46,057 nucleotides of DNA from Coriobacteriia bacterium. GTDB taxonomy: Bacteria > Actinomycetota > Coriobacteriia > Anaerosomatales > Anaerosomataceae. Within the stretch, counting starts at the first letter, position 1. Each line of letters starts with the position of its first letter. The notes beneath the pieces were generated by a model. It was not told the DNA's origin, ran no database searches, and saw only the letters and a program-made list of their open reading frames with translations. The stretch covers positions 1 through 46,057 of the forward strand of contig JAUSOQ010000030.1 of NCBI GenBank assembly GCA_030655755.1. The letters are read 5' to 3'. The translations under genes were made by a program, and so were the position numbers. Below, in pieces: positions 27,698-36,451 of this stretch.

Positions 27698-29151
27698 CCG
27701 ACATGCTCCAAAGAGAGCTTGCCAGCTTTCACCGACTCGGGGATCTCCACAGGATACTCGCCGTTGAAGCACGCAAGACAGTAGTCGTCGTGCGGGGCTC
27801 CTGTGGCAGCCACCATGTCCTCCACCGACAGATAGGCGAGCGAATCTGCGCCGATGAACTCGCAGACCTCGTCGACCGACTTGGTCGCAGCGATGAGCTG
27901 CTCTTGGGTATCGGTATCGATACCGTAGAAACACGGCCACTTCACGGGCGGCGAAGTGATGCGCATGTGCACTTCGGTCGCGCCCGCCTCACGCAGCAGC
28001 GCCACCAGTTTGCGTGACGTGTTACCACGCACGATGGAGTCGTCGGTCACGATGAGGCGCTTTCCGGCGATGATGTGACGCAAAGGGTTGAGCTTGAGGC
28101 GGATGCCTTGCTGACGCAGCGACTGCGTCGGCGAGATGAACGTGCGACCGACATAGCGGTTCTTCACGAGGCCCTCGCCGAACGGGATGCCGGACTCGGC
28201 GGCGAAACCGACCGCAGCGGGCACGCCAGAGTCGGGAACGCCGATGACAAGATCGGCCTCCACCGGCGCGGAGCGCGCGATCGCAGCACCCATGCGACTG
28301 CGAGCTTCATACAGGCAGCAGTCGTACATCACACTATCCGGGCGAGCGAAGTAGATGAACTCGAACATACACAGCGAAGGCTTCTCGGCAGGCACTGCTT
28401 GCTCACACTCAAGCCCGTTCGGGCCGATCTTCACCATCTCACCCGCAGCAACGTCACGCACATACTCCGCTCCGATGATATCGAGTCCACACGTTTCTGA
28501 AGCGACGATCCAACCTTCGCCGAGGCGGCCGAGCACGAGGGGACGCACCCCATACGGATCGCGGAAGGCGTAGAGCGCATCCTCGGACATGAGCACCACC
28601 GCGTAGGCGCCGCGAATACGACTCATCGTCTCGCGAATGCCACCGCGCATCGAGTTCTCGCGCTGCGTGAAATGGTCGACAAGTGAGGCGATGACCTCGG
28701 AGTCGGTGGTGGAGCGGAACCGGAAACCGTTGCCTTTCATCGCGTCGCGCAGCTCGACCGTGTTCACAAGGTTGCCATTATGGGCAAGTGCGATCGTATT
28801 AGGCCCGATGGAGGAAACCATCGGCTGCGCGTTCTCCCAGCTGGAAGACGAACCCGTGGTCGAGTAGCGCGTGTGGCCGATGGCGACGTGACCGACGAGT
28901 GTGGTGAGGTCGCTCTCTTTGAAGACCTGCGGCACGAGGCCGAGGTCTTTACTGACCATCAGCGTGTGACCATCGGCTACGGCGATACCGGCCGATTCCT
29001 GACCCCGGTGCTGCAGCGCGTGTAGACCGAAGTAGGTCAGGCGAGCGACGTCCTCGCCTGGCGCATACACGCCGAACACCCCGCACGCCTCTTCCGGACG
29101 ATCGGGCGCATCGGACAAGATCCAGTCGTTGATAAGATCGGTCTCGCTCAT
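27694..29151 (-). CDS. purF: Amidophosphoribosyltransferase
   Basis: PurF commits PRPP to purine synthesis by forming phosphoribosylamine from glutamine. The 485-residue protein has a 22-residue propeptide before the catalytic Cys23 (EEACGVFGVYAPG), the glutaminase domain (HRGQESAGIAV, GHTRYSTTGSS), and a PRPP loop (LIVTDDSIVRGNT). The late cysteines (DDYCLACFNGEYPV) fit the Bacillus-type enzyme with an oxygen-sensitive 4Fe-4S cluster, fitting anaerobic life. The ATG at 29151 is preferred because the frame upstream is not conserved; its ribosome site is weak. The stop overlaps the next gene's GTG. Confidence 0.96.
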   Translation of the reverse strand: MSETDLINDWILSDAPDRPEEACGVFGVYAPGEDVARLTYFGLHALQHRGQESAGIAVADGHTLMVSKDLGLVPQVFKESDLTTLVGHVAIGHTRYSTTGSSSSWENAQPMVSSIGPNTIALAHNGNLVNTVELRDAMKGNGFRFRSTTDSEVIASLVDHFTQRENSMRGGIRETMSRIRGAYAVVLMSEDALYAFRDPYGVRPLVLGRLGEGWIVASETCGLDIIGAEYVRDVAAGEMVKIGPNGLECEQAVPAEKPSLCMFEFIYFARPDSVMYDCCLYEARSRMGAAIARSAPVEADLVIGVPDSGVPAAVGFAAESGIPFGEGLVKNRYVGRTFISPTQSLRQQGIRLKLNPLRHIIAGKRLIVTDDSIVRGNTSRKLVALLREAGATEVHMRITSPPVKWPCFYGIDTDTQEQLIAATKSVDEVCEFIGADSLAYLSVEDMVAATGAPHDDYCLACFNGEYPVEIPESVKAGKLSLEHVG

Positions 29152-29231
29152 AGGAGAAAGGAGCGTCCTTGGGTGTTCAGGGGCTAGGACGCGTGTAGGA
29201 TACCACGCATTCGGAGCATGCGGCAGACCAC

Positions 29232-29966
29232 TCACGGATGGCCGAGCATGACGCTCATGGTGGGCCGTACGACCCGCATCGAGTCCAGCTCGCTCAGCGT
29301 CACGAAGCGGAAGCCGCGCTCGATGGCGGCGTCGAGGAAAACCGGCAACATGTCCGCACTCTTGCTGCGGTCGAGCCGGCCGTCGTGAACGAGCACGATG
29401 TCGCCAGGCACGAGCGCGTCCGCAAGCACAAGCGGGTCCCTGTACGCACTGGCCTCCAGACACTGCGTCCAGCCAGCAATACGCTTGCCGCTGCCAACCA
29501 CACTCCACTCCTGCGTCAGCGGGAGTCGCCCGCGCGGAGGACGGTACCACGTGCAGTCCGCACCCGTCACGCAGCTGATGACGGCATCGCACGCACTGAT
29601 CTCGGCGACGAACGCGTCTCCATCGAGCAGCTCGACGTGGTCGTGCGTGTACGTGTGGTTGCCCACCTCGTGTCCGGCGGCAACGATGCGCTCCAACACG
29701 GCGGGGCACTTCTCGGCTTCCTCGCCGACCACGAAGAACGTCGCCACAACGTCGCGCACCTCAAGATCATCGAGCATCCTGGGTGTGTACTCGGGATGTG
29801 GCCCATCGTCGAACGTCAAAGCGATGACCGGTTGGCGGACCGGCACCGCCGTGAAGACGTAGTGGGTGCGTATCGTTCCCAGCGCGACCACCAGACCAAA
29901 GGCGGCCGACAGGACGAGAAGTCCCGTGACAGCGACGCAAGCAGCAACGCGACGAGTGATCTTCAT
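29232..29966 (-). CDS. Membrane-anchored polysaccharide deacetylase (NodB domain)
   Basis: The 244-residue protein has an N-terminal signal anchor (VAACVAVTGLLVLSAAFGLVVAL, about 7-29) and an extracytoplasmic CE4/NodB domain: VIALTFDDGPHPEYTP, HEVGNHTYTHDH (the metal-binding histidines) and WYRPPRG. Such enzymes remove acetyl groups from peptidoglycan or exopolysaccharide sugars. The ATG overlaps the stop of the HEAT-repeat gene (ATGA, 29963-29966). It is an odd member of a purine cluster; the PgaC-type polymerase about 15 kb away could supply a substrate, but that link is speculative. Confidence 0.88.
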   Translation of the reverse strand: MKITRRVAACVAVTGLLVLSAAFGLVVALGTIRTHYVFTAVPVRQPVIALTFDDGPHPEYTPRMLDDLEVRDVVATFFVVGEEAEKCPAVLERIVAAGHEVGNHTYTHDHVELLDGDAFVAEISACDAVISCVTGADCTWYRPPRGRLPLTQEWSVVGSGKRIAGWTQCLEASAYRDPLVLADALVPGDIVLVHDGRLDRSKSADMLPVFLDAAIERGFRFVTLSELDSMRVVRPTMSVMLGHP

Positions 29967-30394
29967 ATCATCCTCAGCCGTGCCACGAGTTCCATCGCAA
30001 GCGCACGCACGTGCACGTCGGCGTCGCCAAGCGCTTGCTCGGCAAGAGTGGTCGCACGAGGATCCGTGCATGCACCGAGCAGCAGCGTCGCACTGATCCG
30101 CAGCTCGGTCGCGCCCCTCGAGTATGCCTCTGCGAGCGCATCGAACGCACCCGCCTCGGCCAAAGGACGCGCGGCCCCGAGCGCGAGCATGTCGTCTTCC
30201 GAGGTGATGAGCTTCGCGAGCGTGATGATCGCCTTGTCGCGCACCTCCGGTGTGTCCGAGAGAAGCGCCTCTGTCAGCAAGCGCGTCGTCTGAGTGTCGT
30301 AGAGTTCGACGATGCGCACGACAGCGGCCTCGCGAACAGTGCGTTCAGGCGAGCGTAACTCGGCACGCAGACGCGACAGATCGTCCTCAGACAC
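29963..30394 (-). CDS. HEAT-repeat-like protein
   Basis: This 143-residue soluble protein is made of helical pairs typical of HEAT/PBS-lyase repeats: RTVREAAVVRIVELYD, PEVRDKAIITLAKLI, ATELRISATLLLGACTD and ADVHVRALAMELVARL. Such repeats usually mediate protein-protein contact. GTG 30394 has GGGAG just upstream. It is coupled to the deacetylase gene and lies 13 bases after the DUF4126 gene. No specific partner can be named. Confidence 0.72.
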   Translation of the reverse strand: MSEDDLSRLRAELRSPERTVREAAVVRIVELYDTQTTRLLTEALLSDTPEVRDKAIITLAKLITSEDDMLALGAARPLAEAGAFDALAEAYSRGATELRISATLLLGACTDPRATTLAEQALGDADVHVRALAMELVARLRMI

Positions 30395-30407
30395 CGCTCT
30401 CCCTTTC

Positions 30408-30950
30408 TCAGCCGCGCATAGTACGGCGGCGCCAGAAACGCCACATCAAAACCGCGAGCAACAACAACGCCAGGCCGACGAAGTAGGGCGCCGCGATGGC
30501 GATCACCGACATCATCACTGCCCCGACATCCTCGACAGCACTCACAATGGGCGCCCCTATGCCTACCGTGCTCACATTCACCGCAGGCCGCGCGGTCGCT
30601 TTCACCACGTGGACGCCGCCGGCAAGGACGATGCCTGCGATAACGAACAACCAGGGACTCACATTCGTCGCATTGCCCGACGCAGCCACGGCCACAAGCC
30701 CACCGGCGGCGGGACGCACGACCGTCTGGATAGCATCGTTCACGCTGTCCACGGCTGGGATCTTGTCGGCCAGTATCTCCACGATCAGCAGCACGATGAT
30801 GATACCGATGACCCACCACGAGCCCAGCAGATCGAATGGCTCTCGCAACTCCAGCCATCCGAAACGCTGCGCGAGCGCGACGGCGAGCAGCGGGATGTAG
30901 GCGTTCAGCCCCGCAGGTACAGACAGTCCGAGTGCGGTCAGAAGCTCCAT
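30408..30950 (-). CDS. DUF4126 family membrane protein
   Basis: The 180-residue protein starts MELLTALGLSVPAGLNAYIPLLAVAL and continues with hydrophobic segments WWVIGIIIVLLIVEILADKIPAVD, PWLFVIAGIVLAGGVHVVKATARP and YFVGLALLLLAVLMW, a pattern that matches DUF4126 membrane proteins. The function of the family is not known. It follows purL by 47 bases and precedes the HEAT gene, on the same strand. Confidence 0.82.
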   Translation of the reverse strand: MELLTALGLSVPAGLNAYIPLLAVALAQRFGWLELREPFDLLGSWWVIGIIIVLLIVEILADKIPAVDSVNDAIQTVVRPAAGGLVAVAASGNATNVSPWLFVIAGIVLAGGVHVVKATARPAVNVSTVGIGAPIVSAVEDVGAVMMSVIAIAAPYFVGLALLLLAVLMWRFWRRRTMRG

Positions 30951-30997
30951 GCCATCCCCGATCGAAGATCCAGGGGACTATCGTACCCTACAAGCCG

Positions 30998-33223
30998 CTA
31001 CTCCCCGTGCACCAGGCGTTCGAGCGTGGGCTCGTGCGCCTCGCGAAGCTCGGACACCGGCACATCCAGCACGTCATGGATCGAGAGCGAATCGCCGCCG
31101 ACCTGACCAAGAACCTCATAGGGCACCCGGAGACGATCGGCCATCGTCATGACCACCGTTGCATCCTCGACCGCAGTCGTCACGACGATGCGACCCTGCG
31201 ACTCCGAGAACAGCGAGACCGCTCGCCGCATACGGCTCTGGAAGACGATGTTCGCGCCTATATCACCCGCGATGCAGCACTCGGCCAACGTCACGCCAAG
31301 ACCACCCTCCGAGCAGTCATGTGCAGACTTGACGATGCCCATCTCGATACTGCAGATGACAGCCTCGCAAACTTGTTGCTCGCGCCACAGGTCGACCGTG
31401 GGTGGCATGCCACCCACGGAACCGTCGATCAGCTTGAGCAACTCGCTGCCACCGAGGTCGTGGCGCGTCTCGCCGAGCATGATGATGGCGTCGCCCTCGT
31501 CCTTGAAGCCAGCGGTGGTGTGCCGCGACACGTTCTGCAGCAACCCGACAAGACCGACTGTGGGCGTGGGATAGATAGGCTGGCCAAAGCTCTCGTTGTA
31601 AAAACTGACGTTGCCCGAGATGACCGGCACATCGAACGCCTTGCAGGCATCGGACAATCCGCGGACGGCCTGATAAAAAGTCCAGAAGACCTCGGGCTTC
31701 TCGGGATTGCCGAAGTTCAGGCAGTCGGTGATCGCTACAGGGCGACCGCCGGCGCACGCGACGTTGCGCGCGGCTTCAACGAAAGCGATCTGCGCGCCCA
31801 GATACGGTTCGAGATAGCAGTAGCGGCCGTTGCAGTCGGTGCTGACAGCGATTGCGCGGTTAGTGCCTTTGATGCGCAGCACGGCAGCGTCGCTGCCCGG
31901 CAGCACGACGGTGTTCAGCATGACCTGGTGGTCATACTGCTCCCAGATCCAGCGCCGCGAGCAGATGTTGGGGCTCGCCAACAACTTGAGCAGCATGTCA
32001 CCGAGTTCGTCGTCGGAAGGCAGCGTAACGGAACGTGTGTCGAACGACTGCACCTCATCAAGATAGGCCGGGCGTTCCATCGCGGGATCGTAGATGGGCG
32101 CGTCGTCGGCCAGGGTCGATGCAGGCATGTCGGCGACGATGGTCTCGCCCTCTCGCACCACGAAGTGCCCGGTGTCCGTTACCGTGCCGATCACCGTGGA
32201 GCGTAGCCCCCACTTGGTACAGACCGCCTGGGCCGCTTCGAGCTTCTCGGGCTCGAGGACGGCCAGCATGCGCTCCTGGCTCTCGGAGACCATGATCTCG
32301 AACGCCCTCATGTTCTCTTCGCGCTGTGGGACCTTGGTGACGTCGATGTCGAGCCCCACGCCACCACGGCTCGCCATCTCGCTCGCGCTCGACGTGAGTC
32401 CGGCCGCACCCAGATCGCCCAGCGCCACGAGGAGTTTGGCGTCGAGCAGCTCGAGGCACGCCTCGATGAGCAGCTTCTCCTCGAACGGATCGCCCACCTG
32501 GACACTCGGCCGCTTGTCCTCGGCCTTTTCATCGAACTCCTGGCTCGCCAGCGTCGAGGCGCCGCCGATGCCGTCTCGGCCGGTCGTCGAACCGATGAGC
32601 AGGATCAGGTTGCCCACGCCACTCGCCGTCGCGCGCGTCAGGTTCTCCTCGCGCATGAGGCCGACCGACATCGCATTGATGAGGCAGTTGCCCTCGTACG
32701 CCTCGTCGAAGTAGACCTCGCCGCCCACCGTGGGGACCCCGAGGCAGTTCCCGTAGCCGCCGATCCCGGCGACTGCGCCCTCGAACAGGTAGCGCTGCCG
32801 TGCCTTGTCGAGTGTGCCGAAGCGCAGCGAATCGAGTGAGGCGATGGGGCGTGCACCCATCGTGAAGATGTCGCGGATGATGCCGCCCACTCCGGTCGCC
32901 GCACCCTGATAGGGCTCGATGGCCGAGGGATGGTTGTGCGACTCCATCTTGAAAGCGACGGCCCACCCATCGCCCACACTGATGACGCCCGCGTTCTCGC
33001 CAGGACCCTGCAGCACGTGCTCGCCGGCGGTCGGGAACATCTTGAGTGCCTTGCGAGAATGCTTGTAGGAACAGTGCTCGCTCCACATCAGCGAGTACAT
33101 GTAGAGTTCGGTCACGCTCGGCCGTCTGCCAAGGATCTCGACGATCTTCTCGTACTCATCGAGCTTCAGGCCAAGCTCAACGGCCAGCTTGGGTGCGAGT
33201 TCCGCGTCAAGCATCTGGGGCAT
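30998..33223 (-). CDS. purL: FGAM synthase, PurL subunit
   Basis: This is the 741-residue small-type PurL, which works with PurS and PurQ to amidate FGAR to FGAM using ATP and glutamine-derived ammonia. Motifs include MYSLMWSEHCSYKHSRKAL near residue 50, MESHNHPSAIEPYQGAATGVGG, GDLGAAGLTSSASEMA, DCLNFGNPEKPEVFW and GVTLAECCI. ATG 33223 follows AGGAG with suitable spacing; upstream in-frame codons are not conserved. It lies five bases from the 147-residue membrane protein gene. Confidence 0.97.
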   Translation of the reverse strand: MPQMLDAELAPKLAVELGLKLDEYEKIVEILGRRPSVTELYMYSLMWSEHCSYKHSRKALKMFPTAGEHVLQGPGENAGVISVGDGWAVAFKMESHNHPSAIEPYQGAATGVGGIIRDIFTMGARPIASLDSLRFGTLDKARQRYLFEGAVAGIGGYGNCLGVPTVGGEVYFDEAYEGNCLINAMSVGLMREENLTRATASGVGNLILLIGSTTGRDGIGGASTLASQEFDEKAEDKRPSVQVGDPFEEKLLIEACLELLDAKLLVALGDLGAAGLTSSASEMASRGGVGLDIDVTKVPQREENMRAFEIMVSESQERMLAVLEPEKLEAAQAVCTKWGLRSTVIGTVTDTGHFVVREGETIVADMPASTLADDAPIYDPAMERPAYLDEVQSFDTRSVTLPSDDELGDMLLKLLASPNICSRRWIWEQYDHQVMLNTVVLPGSDAAVLRIKGTNRAIAVSTDCNGRYCYLEPYLGAQIAFVEAARNVACAGGRPVAITDCLNFGNPEKPEVFWTFYQAVRGLSDACKAFDVPVISGNVSFYNESFGQPIYPTPTVGLVGLLQNVSRHTTAGFKDEGDAIIMLGETRHDLGGSELLKLIDGSVGGMPPTVDLWREQQVCEAVICSIEMGIVKSAHDCSEGGLGVTLAECCIAGDIGANIVFQSRMRRAVSLFSESQGRIVVTTAVEDATVVMTMADRLRVPYEVLGQVGGDSLSIHDVLDVPVSELREAHEPTLERLVHGE

Positions 33224-33228
33224 AAGGA

Positions 33229-33672
33229 CTACTCCTTTGTGAACGTGTCGGACGTGGACTCGCCGGAGTTGGCCCAAGGCGCCTCCGGGGTGATGGTTGT
33301 TGCGTCTTCCATCTCAGCAGCCGCTTCGACCGACGGGCACGGTACCTCGCGGCGCGCAGGGAACACGACGCGCAGCAGATACGCCACTTCCGCGACGAGC
33401 GCGATGATGAAGCCGAAGCCGTACGCGGTGATGACTGCGTCAACGAGGGTCGTGTCCACGCCATCCATGAGCGAGAGGATGAACGCGGCCGCAAGGACCA
33501 CGACGTAGCCGATGCCGAGGACCACCCACAACCAACGTGTCCAGGGAGCGCGCCAACGCTCACGCGGGCGACCCAAAGCGTGGACGATCATGAAAAGTGC
33601 GCCCACCACCAGGACGAACGCCATGCCCTGCAGGAAAAGAGCGAGGGGACCGTTGAACGCTAGTACATCCAT
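33229..33672 (-). CDS. Small membrane protein between purQ and purL
   Basis: The 147-residue protein has three hydrophobic helices: FLQGMAFVLVVGALFMIVHAL, WLWVVLGIGYVVVLAAAFILSL and AYGFGFIIALVAEVAYLLRVVF. A charged region lies between the first two, and a hydrophilic acidic tail follows. It follows purQ by two bases with GGAGG before its ATG and precedes purL by five bases. No family recognised. Its strict placement inside the purSQL block is unusual and suggests co-regulation. Confidence 0.72.
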   Translation of the reverse strand: MDVLAFNGPLALFLQGMAFVLVVGALFMIVHALGRPRERWRAPWTRWLWVVLGIGYVVVLAAAFILSLMDGVDTTLVDAVITAYGFGFIIALVAEVAYLLRVVFPARREVPCPSVEAAAEMEDATTITPEAPWANSGESTSDTFTKE

Positions 33673-33674
33673 GG

Positions 33675-34364
33675 CTATACCTCCGCGAGACGCTTCACGA
33701 TGCTCGTGAAGAACGGCACACCTGCTGTTCCGCTACACAGCGGATCTACCATCCGCTCGGGGTGCGGCATGAGTCCGAATACGTTGCCGCGCTCGTTGCA
33801 GATACCGGCAATGCTATCCAGCGCACCATTCGGTGCAGAATCCGGCAGCACGCTGCCGTCAGCCTCGCAGTAGCGCAGGACGATCTGCCCGTTGCCTTTG
33901 AGGCGCTCGAGGGTGTCCGCATCGCAGATGTAGTTACCCTCATTGTGGTTCACGGGGATATCGAGGACGGTGCCCCCCGGCAGATCCAGCCACTGGCACG
34001 CACTCTCCTCGACCCGCAGCGGCTGCGCGTGGCAGATGAACTTGAGTCCGACGTTGCGCAGAAGCGCCCCGGGAAGCAGGTGCGCCTCGGCAAGGATCTG
34101 GAAGCCGTTGCAGATGCCCATGACCGGTCCGCCCGTCTCGGCGAAGCGGACGACCTCGGCCATGACCGGCGAGAAGCGCGCGACCGCACCGCAGCGGATG
34201 TAGTCGCCATAGCTGAAGCCACCCGGCAAGACGATCGCGTCGAACCCTGAGAGATCGGTGTCGCCGTGCCAGATGTATTCGGCCTCGTAGCCGAGGTAGC
34301 GTGCCGCGTGGATGACGTCCTGCTCGCAGTTGGAGCCGGGGAAGATGACGACGCCGAAGCGCAT
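33675..34364 (-). CDS. purQ: FGAM synthase glutaminase subunit
   Basis: PurQ supplies ammonia to PurL. The 229-residue protein shows the class I glutaminase triad: C85 in PVMGICNGFQIL and H201/E203 in MPHPERM. It starts MRFGVVIFPGSNCEQD, as expected. It follows purS by three bases, and the PurS-PurQ-PurL complex is complete in this block. Confidence 0.96.
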   Translation of the reverse strand: MRFGVVIFPGSNCEQDVIHAARYLGYEAEYIWHGDTDLSGFDAIVLPGGFSYGDYIRCGAVARFSPVMAEVVRFAETGGPVMGICNGFQILAEAHLLPGALLRNVGLKFICHAQPLRVEESACQWLDLPGGTVLDIPVNHNEGNYICDADTLERLKGNGQIVLRYCEADGSVLPDSAPNGALDSIAGICNERGNVFGLMPHPERMVDPLCSGTAGVPFFTSIVKRLAEV

Positions 34365-34367
34365 ACC

Positions 34368-34610
34368 CTACGCCTCCCCGACCGGCTCGATCCGATAGTC
34401 CTCGATGACCGGGTTGGCGAGCAGCTTGCCGCACATCTCGGCCACCCGCTCGACACCCGTACCATCGGCCACCTCGAGCTGTATGAACTTGCCTATCTTG
34501 ACCGAGGAGACCTCGGCGTATCCGAGGTTTTGTAGCGCGCGCTCGGCTGTGGCGCCGGGCGGGTCGAAGATGCCCTTCTTGTACGTCACATAAATGTCGA
34601 AACGCGCCAT
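34368..34610 (-). CDS. purS: FGAM synthase PurS subunit
   Basis: The 80-residue PurS bridges PurQ and PurL. The sequence has ARFDIYVTYKKGIFDPPGA, then ERALQNLGYAEVSSVKIGKFIQLEV and a closing MCGKLLANPVIEDYRIE, all typical. It lies 13 bases after the 98-residue membrane protein gene and three before purQ. Confidence 0.95.
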   Translation of the reverse strand: MARFDIYVTYKKGIFDPPGATAERALQNLGYAEVSSVKIGKFIQLEVADGTGVERVAEMCGKLLANPVIEDYRIEPVGEA

Positions 34611-34623
34611 GGATCTCTCCTTC

Positions 34624-34920
34624 TCAGTCGTTCAGGTCGACGCAGGCTGCTTCCTGCATCTCCTGCTTGCGCTTGCGTACGGCACTACGGATGTTGCGAC
34701 GGCCGAGCCATGACACGATCAAGCCGACCGCCCACGCGAATATCGAGATGTACGCGAACCACGGAAAGACCGCCTGACCGTCGGAGGCGATCTGCTCGGG
34801 ACCCGCGATCGAAGCGAAGCTCAGAAAGAATCCGAGGATGCCGAGCGCGGCGATCGTCATGCCCGCCCAGCTCAAGTAGACGTTACGCCGCACGTGTGGC
34901 GGCAGCTCCTTGACACTCAC
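34624..34920 (-). CDS. Small two-helix membrane protein
   Basis: The 98-residue protein has two predicted transmembrane helices, MTIAALGILGFFLSFASI and WFAYISIFAWAVGLIVSWLG, then a basic tail with QEMQEAACVDLND at the end. The GTG at 34920 overlaps the stop of the upstream gene (GTGA). No family recognised. Together with its upstream neighbour it forms a membrane pair between purC and purS. Confidence 0.68.
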   Translation of the reverse strand: MSVKELPPHVRRNVYLSWAGMTIAALGILGFFLSFASIAGPEQIASDGQAVFPWFAYISIFAWAVGLIVSWLGRRNIRSAVRKRKQEMQEAACVDLND

Positions 34921-35453
34921 GAAGCGTCCTTACCGCTGGCCGTCTTCCCGTTGGCCTTCTCGACCTTCTCGACTTTCTCGGACTTGTCGGATTCCTCCGT
35001 CTTGTCAGCCTTGGGCTTCTTGCCTTTTTGCCCTGCAGCGATCACCTCTTTGCGCAGTCTGCGGATGACGAAGATGTCGATGTTGATCGCCACGAGTACG
35101 CCGGCGAGCTCGATCGAGAGACCGACGGTGCGCAGCACCTGGCTTTCCTGCTTCTCACCCAGGAACGCGACGCCGAACGCCAGCAGCGCAACGACGATGG
35201 CGACCCACCAGACCTTGCGCCACTTCCTGATCTCAGGTGTGGTGGGCACCGGGATGAACTTCTTCTTCGCGGGGGTCTTCTTCGCAGCCTTCTTCTTGGC
35301 AGCCTTCTTCTCCTTGGCGCCTGAATCTTTCTTGTACATCGTAGCGTCCACGGTGCCCTTCTCACGCTTGGGCTTGAGCGAGCTCGCGCTCTTGCGCGTC
35401 TGGCCCTTCTGGTCCGTACGATAGCGATCGTTGCCCGCGCTGCGGCGTGCCAT
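34917..35453 (-). CDS. Lysine/alanine-rich two-helix membrane protein
   Basis: The 178-residue protein begins MARRSAGNDRYRTD, has a basic Lys/Ala-rich stretch (KEKKAAKKKAAKKTPAKKKF, about 48-67), two helices (WWVAIVVALLAFGVAFLG and LRTVGLSIELAGVLVAINIDIFVI) and a charged Lys/Glu-rich tail. I chose ATG 35453, one base after the purC stop with GGAAGG upstream. No family recognised. The basic stretch could bind nucleic acid or anionic lipid, which is speculation. Confidence 0.65.
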   Translation of the reverse strand: MARRSAGNDRYRTDQKGQTRKSASSLKPKREKGTVDATMYKKDSGAKEKKAAKKKAAKKTPAKKKFIPVPTTPEIRKWRKVWWVAIVVALLAFGVAFLGEKQESQVLRTVGLSIELAGVLVAINIDIFVIRRLRKEVIAAGQKGKKPKADKTEESDKSEKVEKVEKANGKTASGKDAS

Positions 35454-35454
35454 G

Positions 35455-36342
35455 CTAATCACCTTCCGGAATGAATGGCTCGCCGGTGATCATCTCGTAC
35501 GCCTCGATGTACTTCTCGGCGGTTATCGTGATGATGTCTTCGGGAAGCTCTGGGGCGGGGGGCGTCTTGTCCCAACCGCTGCGTTGCAGCCAGTCGCGGA
35601 CGAACTGCTTGTCGAAGCTGGGCTGGCCCTGTCCGGGCGTGTAGCTGTCCGCGGGCCAGAAGCGGGAGCTGTCAGGGGTGAGGACCTCGTCCACAAGCGT
35701 CACGACGCCATCGACGAGCCCGAACTCGAACTTGGTATCGGCGATGATGATGCCACACTTACTCGCGTGCTCGGCAGCACGCGAGTAGAGCTCGATGGAG
35801 GCATCACGCAAAGCGTTGGCATACTCTTCACCGATGATCTCGACCATGCGCTCGAAGCTGACGTTCTCGTCGTGACCGCCGATGGCGGCCTTCGTCGACG
35901 GCGTGAAGATCGGCCCGGGAAGTCTGGAGGACTCGACGAAGCCTTCGGGGAGCTTCTGCCCGCACACGGTGCCGCTGGCGCGATATTCGTTCCAGCCGCT
36001 GCCTGCCAGATACCCGCGCACGATGCACTCCACGGGGAAGACCTCGGCCTTCTTCACGAGCATGAAGCGGCCGGAGAAGCTCTCCGCATACGGCAAGAAC
36101 TCCTCGGGCAGGTCGTCCACATCCGCCGAGATGAGATGGTTCGCCACCACGTCTTTCAGCAGATCGAACCAGAACAGCGAGATCTTGGTGAGCACTTCTC
36201 CTTTGTATGGAACGGGATCCGGAAGGACCACATCGAACGCCGAGAGACGATCGGTCGCGACAAGAAGCATCCGATCGCCGAGGTCGAAGAGGTCGCGGAC
36301 CTTGCCTTGCGACGTGGGCTTGATCTCAAGCGGCTGCTGCAC
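35455..36342 (-). CDS. purC: SAICAR synthetase
   Basis: PurC joins aspartate to CAIR with ATP. The 295-residue protein shows KPTSQGKVRDLFDLGDRMLLVATDRLSAFD, PVECIVRGYLAGSGW, IFTPSTKA, CGIIIADTKFEFG and DEVLTPDSSRFW, all diagnostic. It starts at GTG 36342 with AGGAAGG seven bases upstream. The 109-base gap upstream of it should hold a promoter, making it the likely first gene of the purC-purS-purQ-purL run. Confidence 0.96.
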   Translation of the reverse strand: MQQPLEIKPTSQGKVRDLFDLGDRMLLVATDRLSAFDVVLPDPVPYKGEVLTKISLFWFDLLKDVVANHLISADVDDLPEEFLPYAESFSGRFMLVKKAEVFPVECIVRGYLAGSGWNEYRASGTVCGQKLPEGFVESSRLPGPIFTPSTKAAIGGHDENVSFERMVEIIGEEYANALRDASIELYSRAAEHASKCGIIIADTKFEFGLVDGVVTLVDEVLTPDSSRFWPADSYTPGQGQPSFDKQFVRDWLQRSGWDKTPPAPELPEDIITITAEKYIEAYEMITGEPFIPEGD

Positions 36343-36451
36343 GCGCGCACCTTCCTAGAGGAGTCGTGGCGAATGGCCGCCGAACGATACGCGGGGGTGT
36401 CCCTACTGTCCCGCGGCCATGCGTGCATTGTAGGCGATACAGCCCAGCAGG

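Noticed and set aside
30836-32206. 456-codon frame antisense to purL
   Set aside because: No recognisable domain; purL is clear on the other strand.
36343-36451. Purine riboswitch upstream of purC
   Set aside because: The conserved three-way-junction core could not be recognised in this gap.
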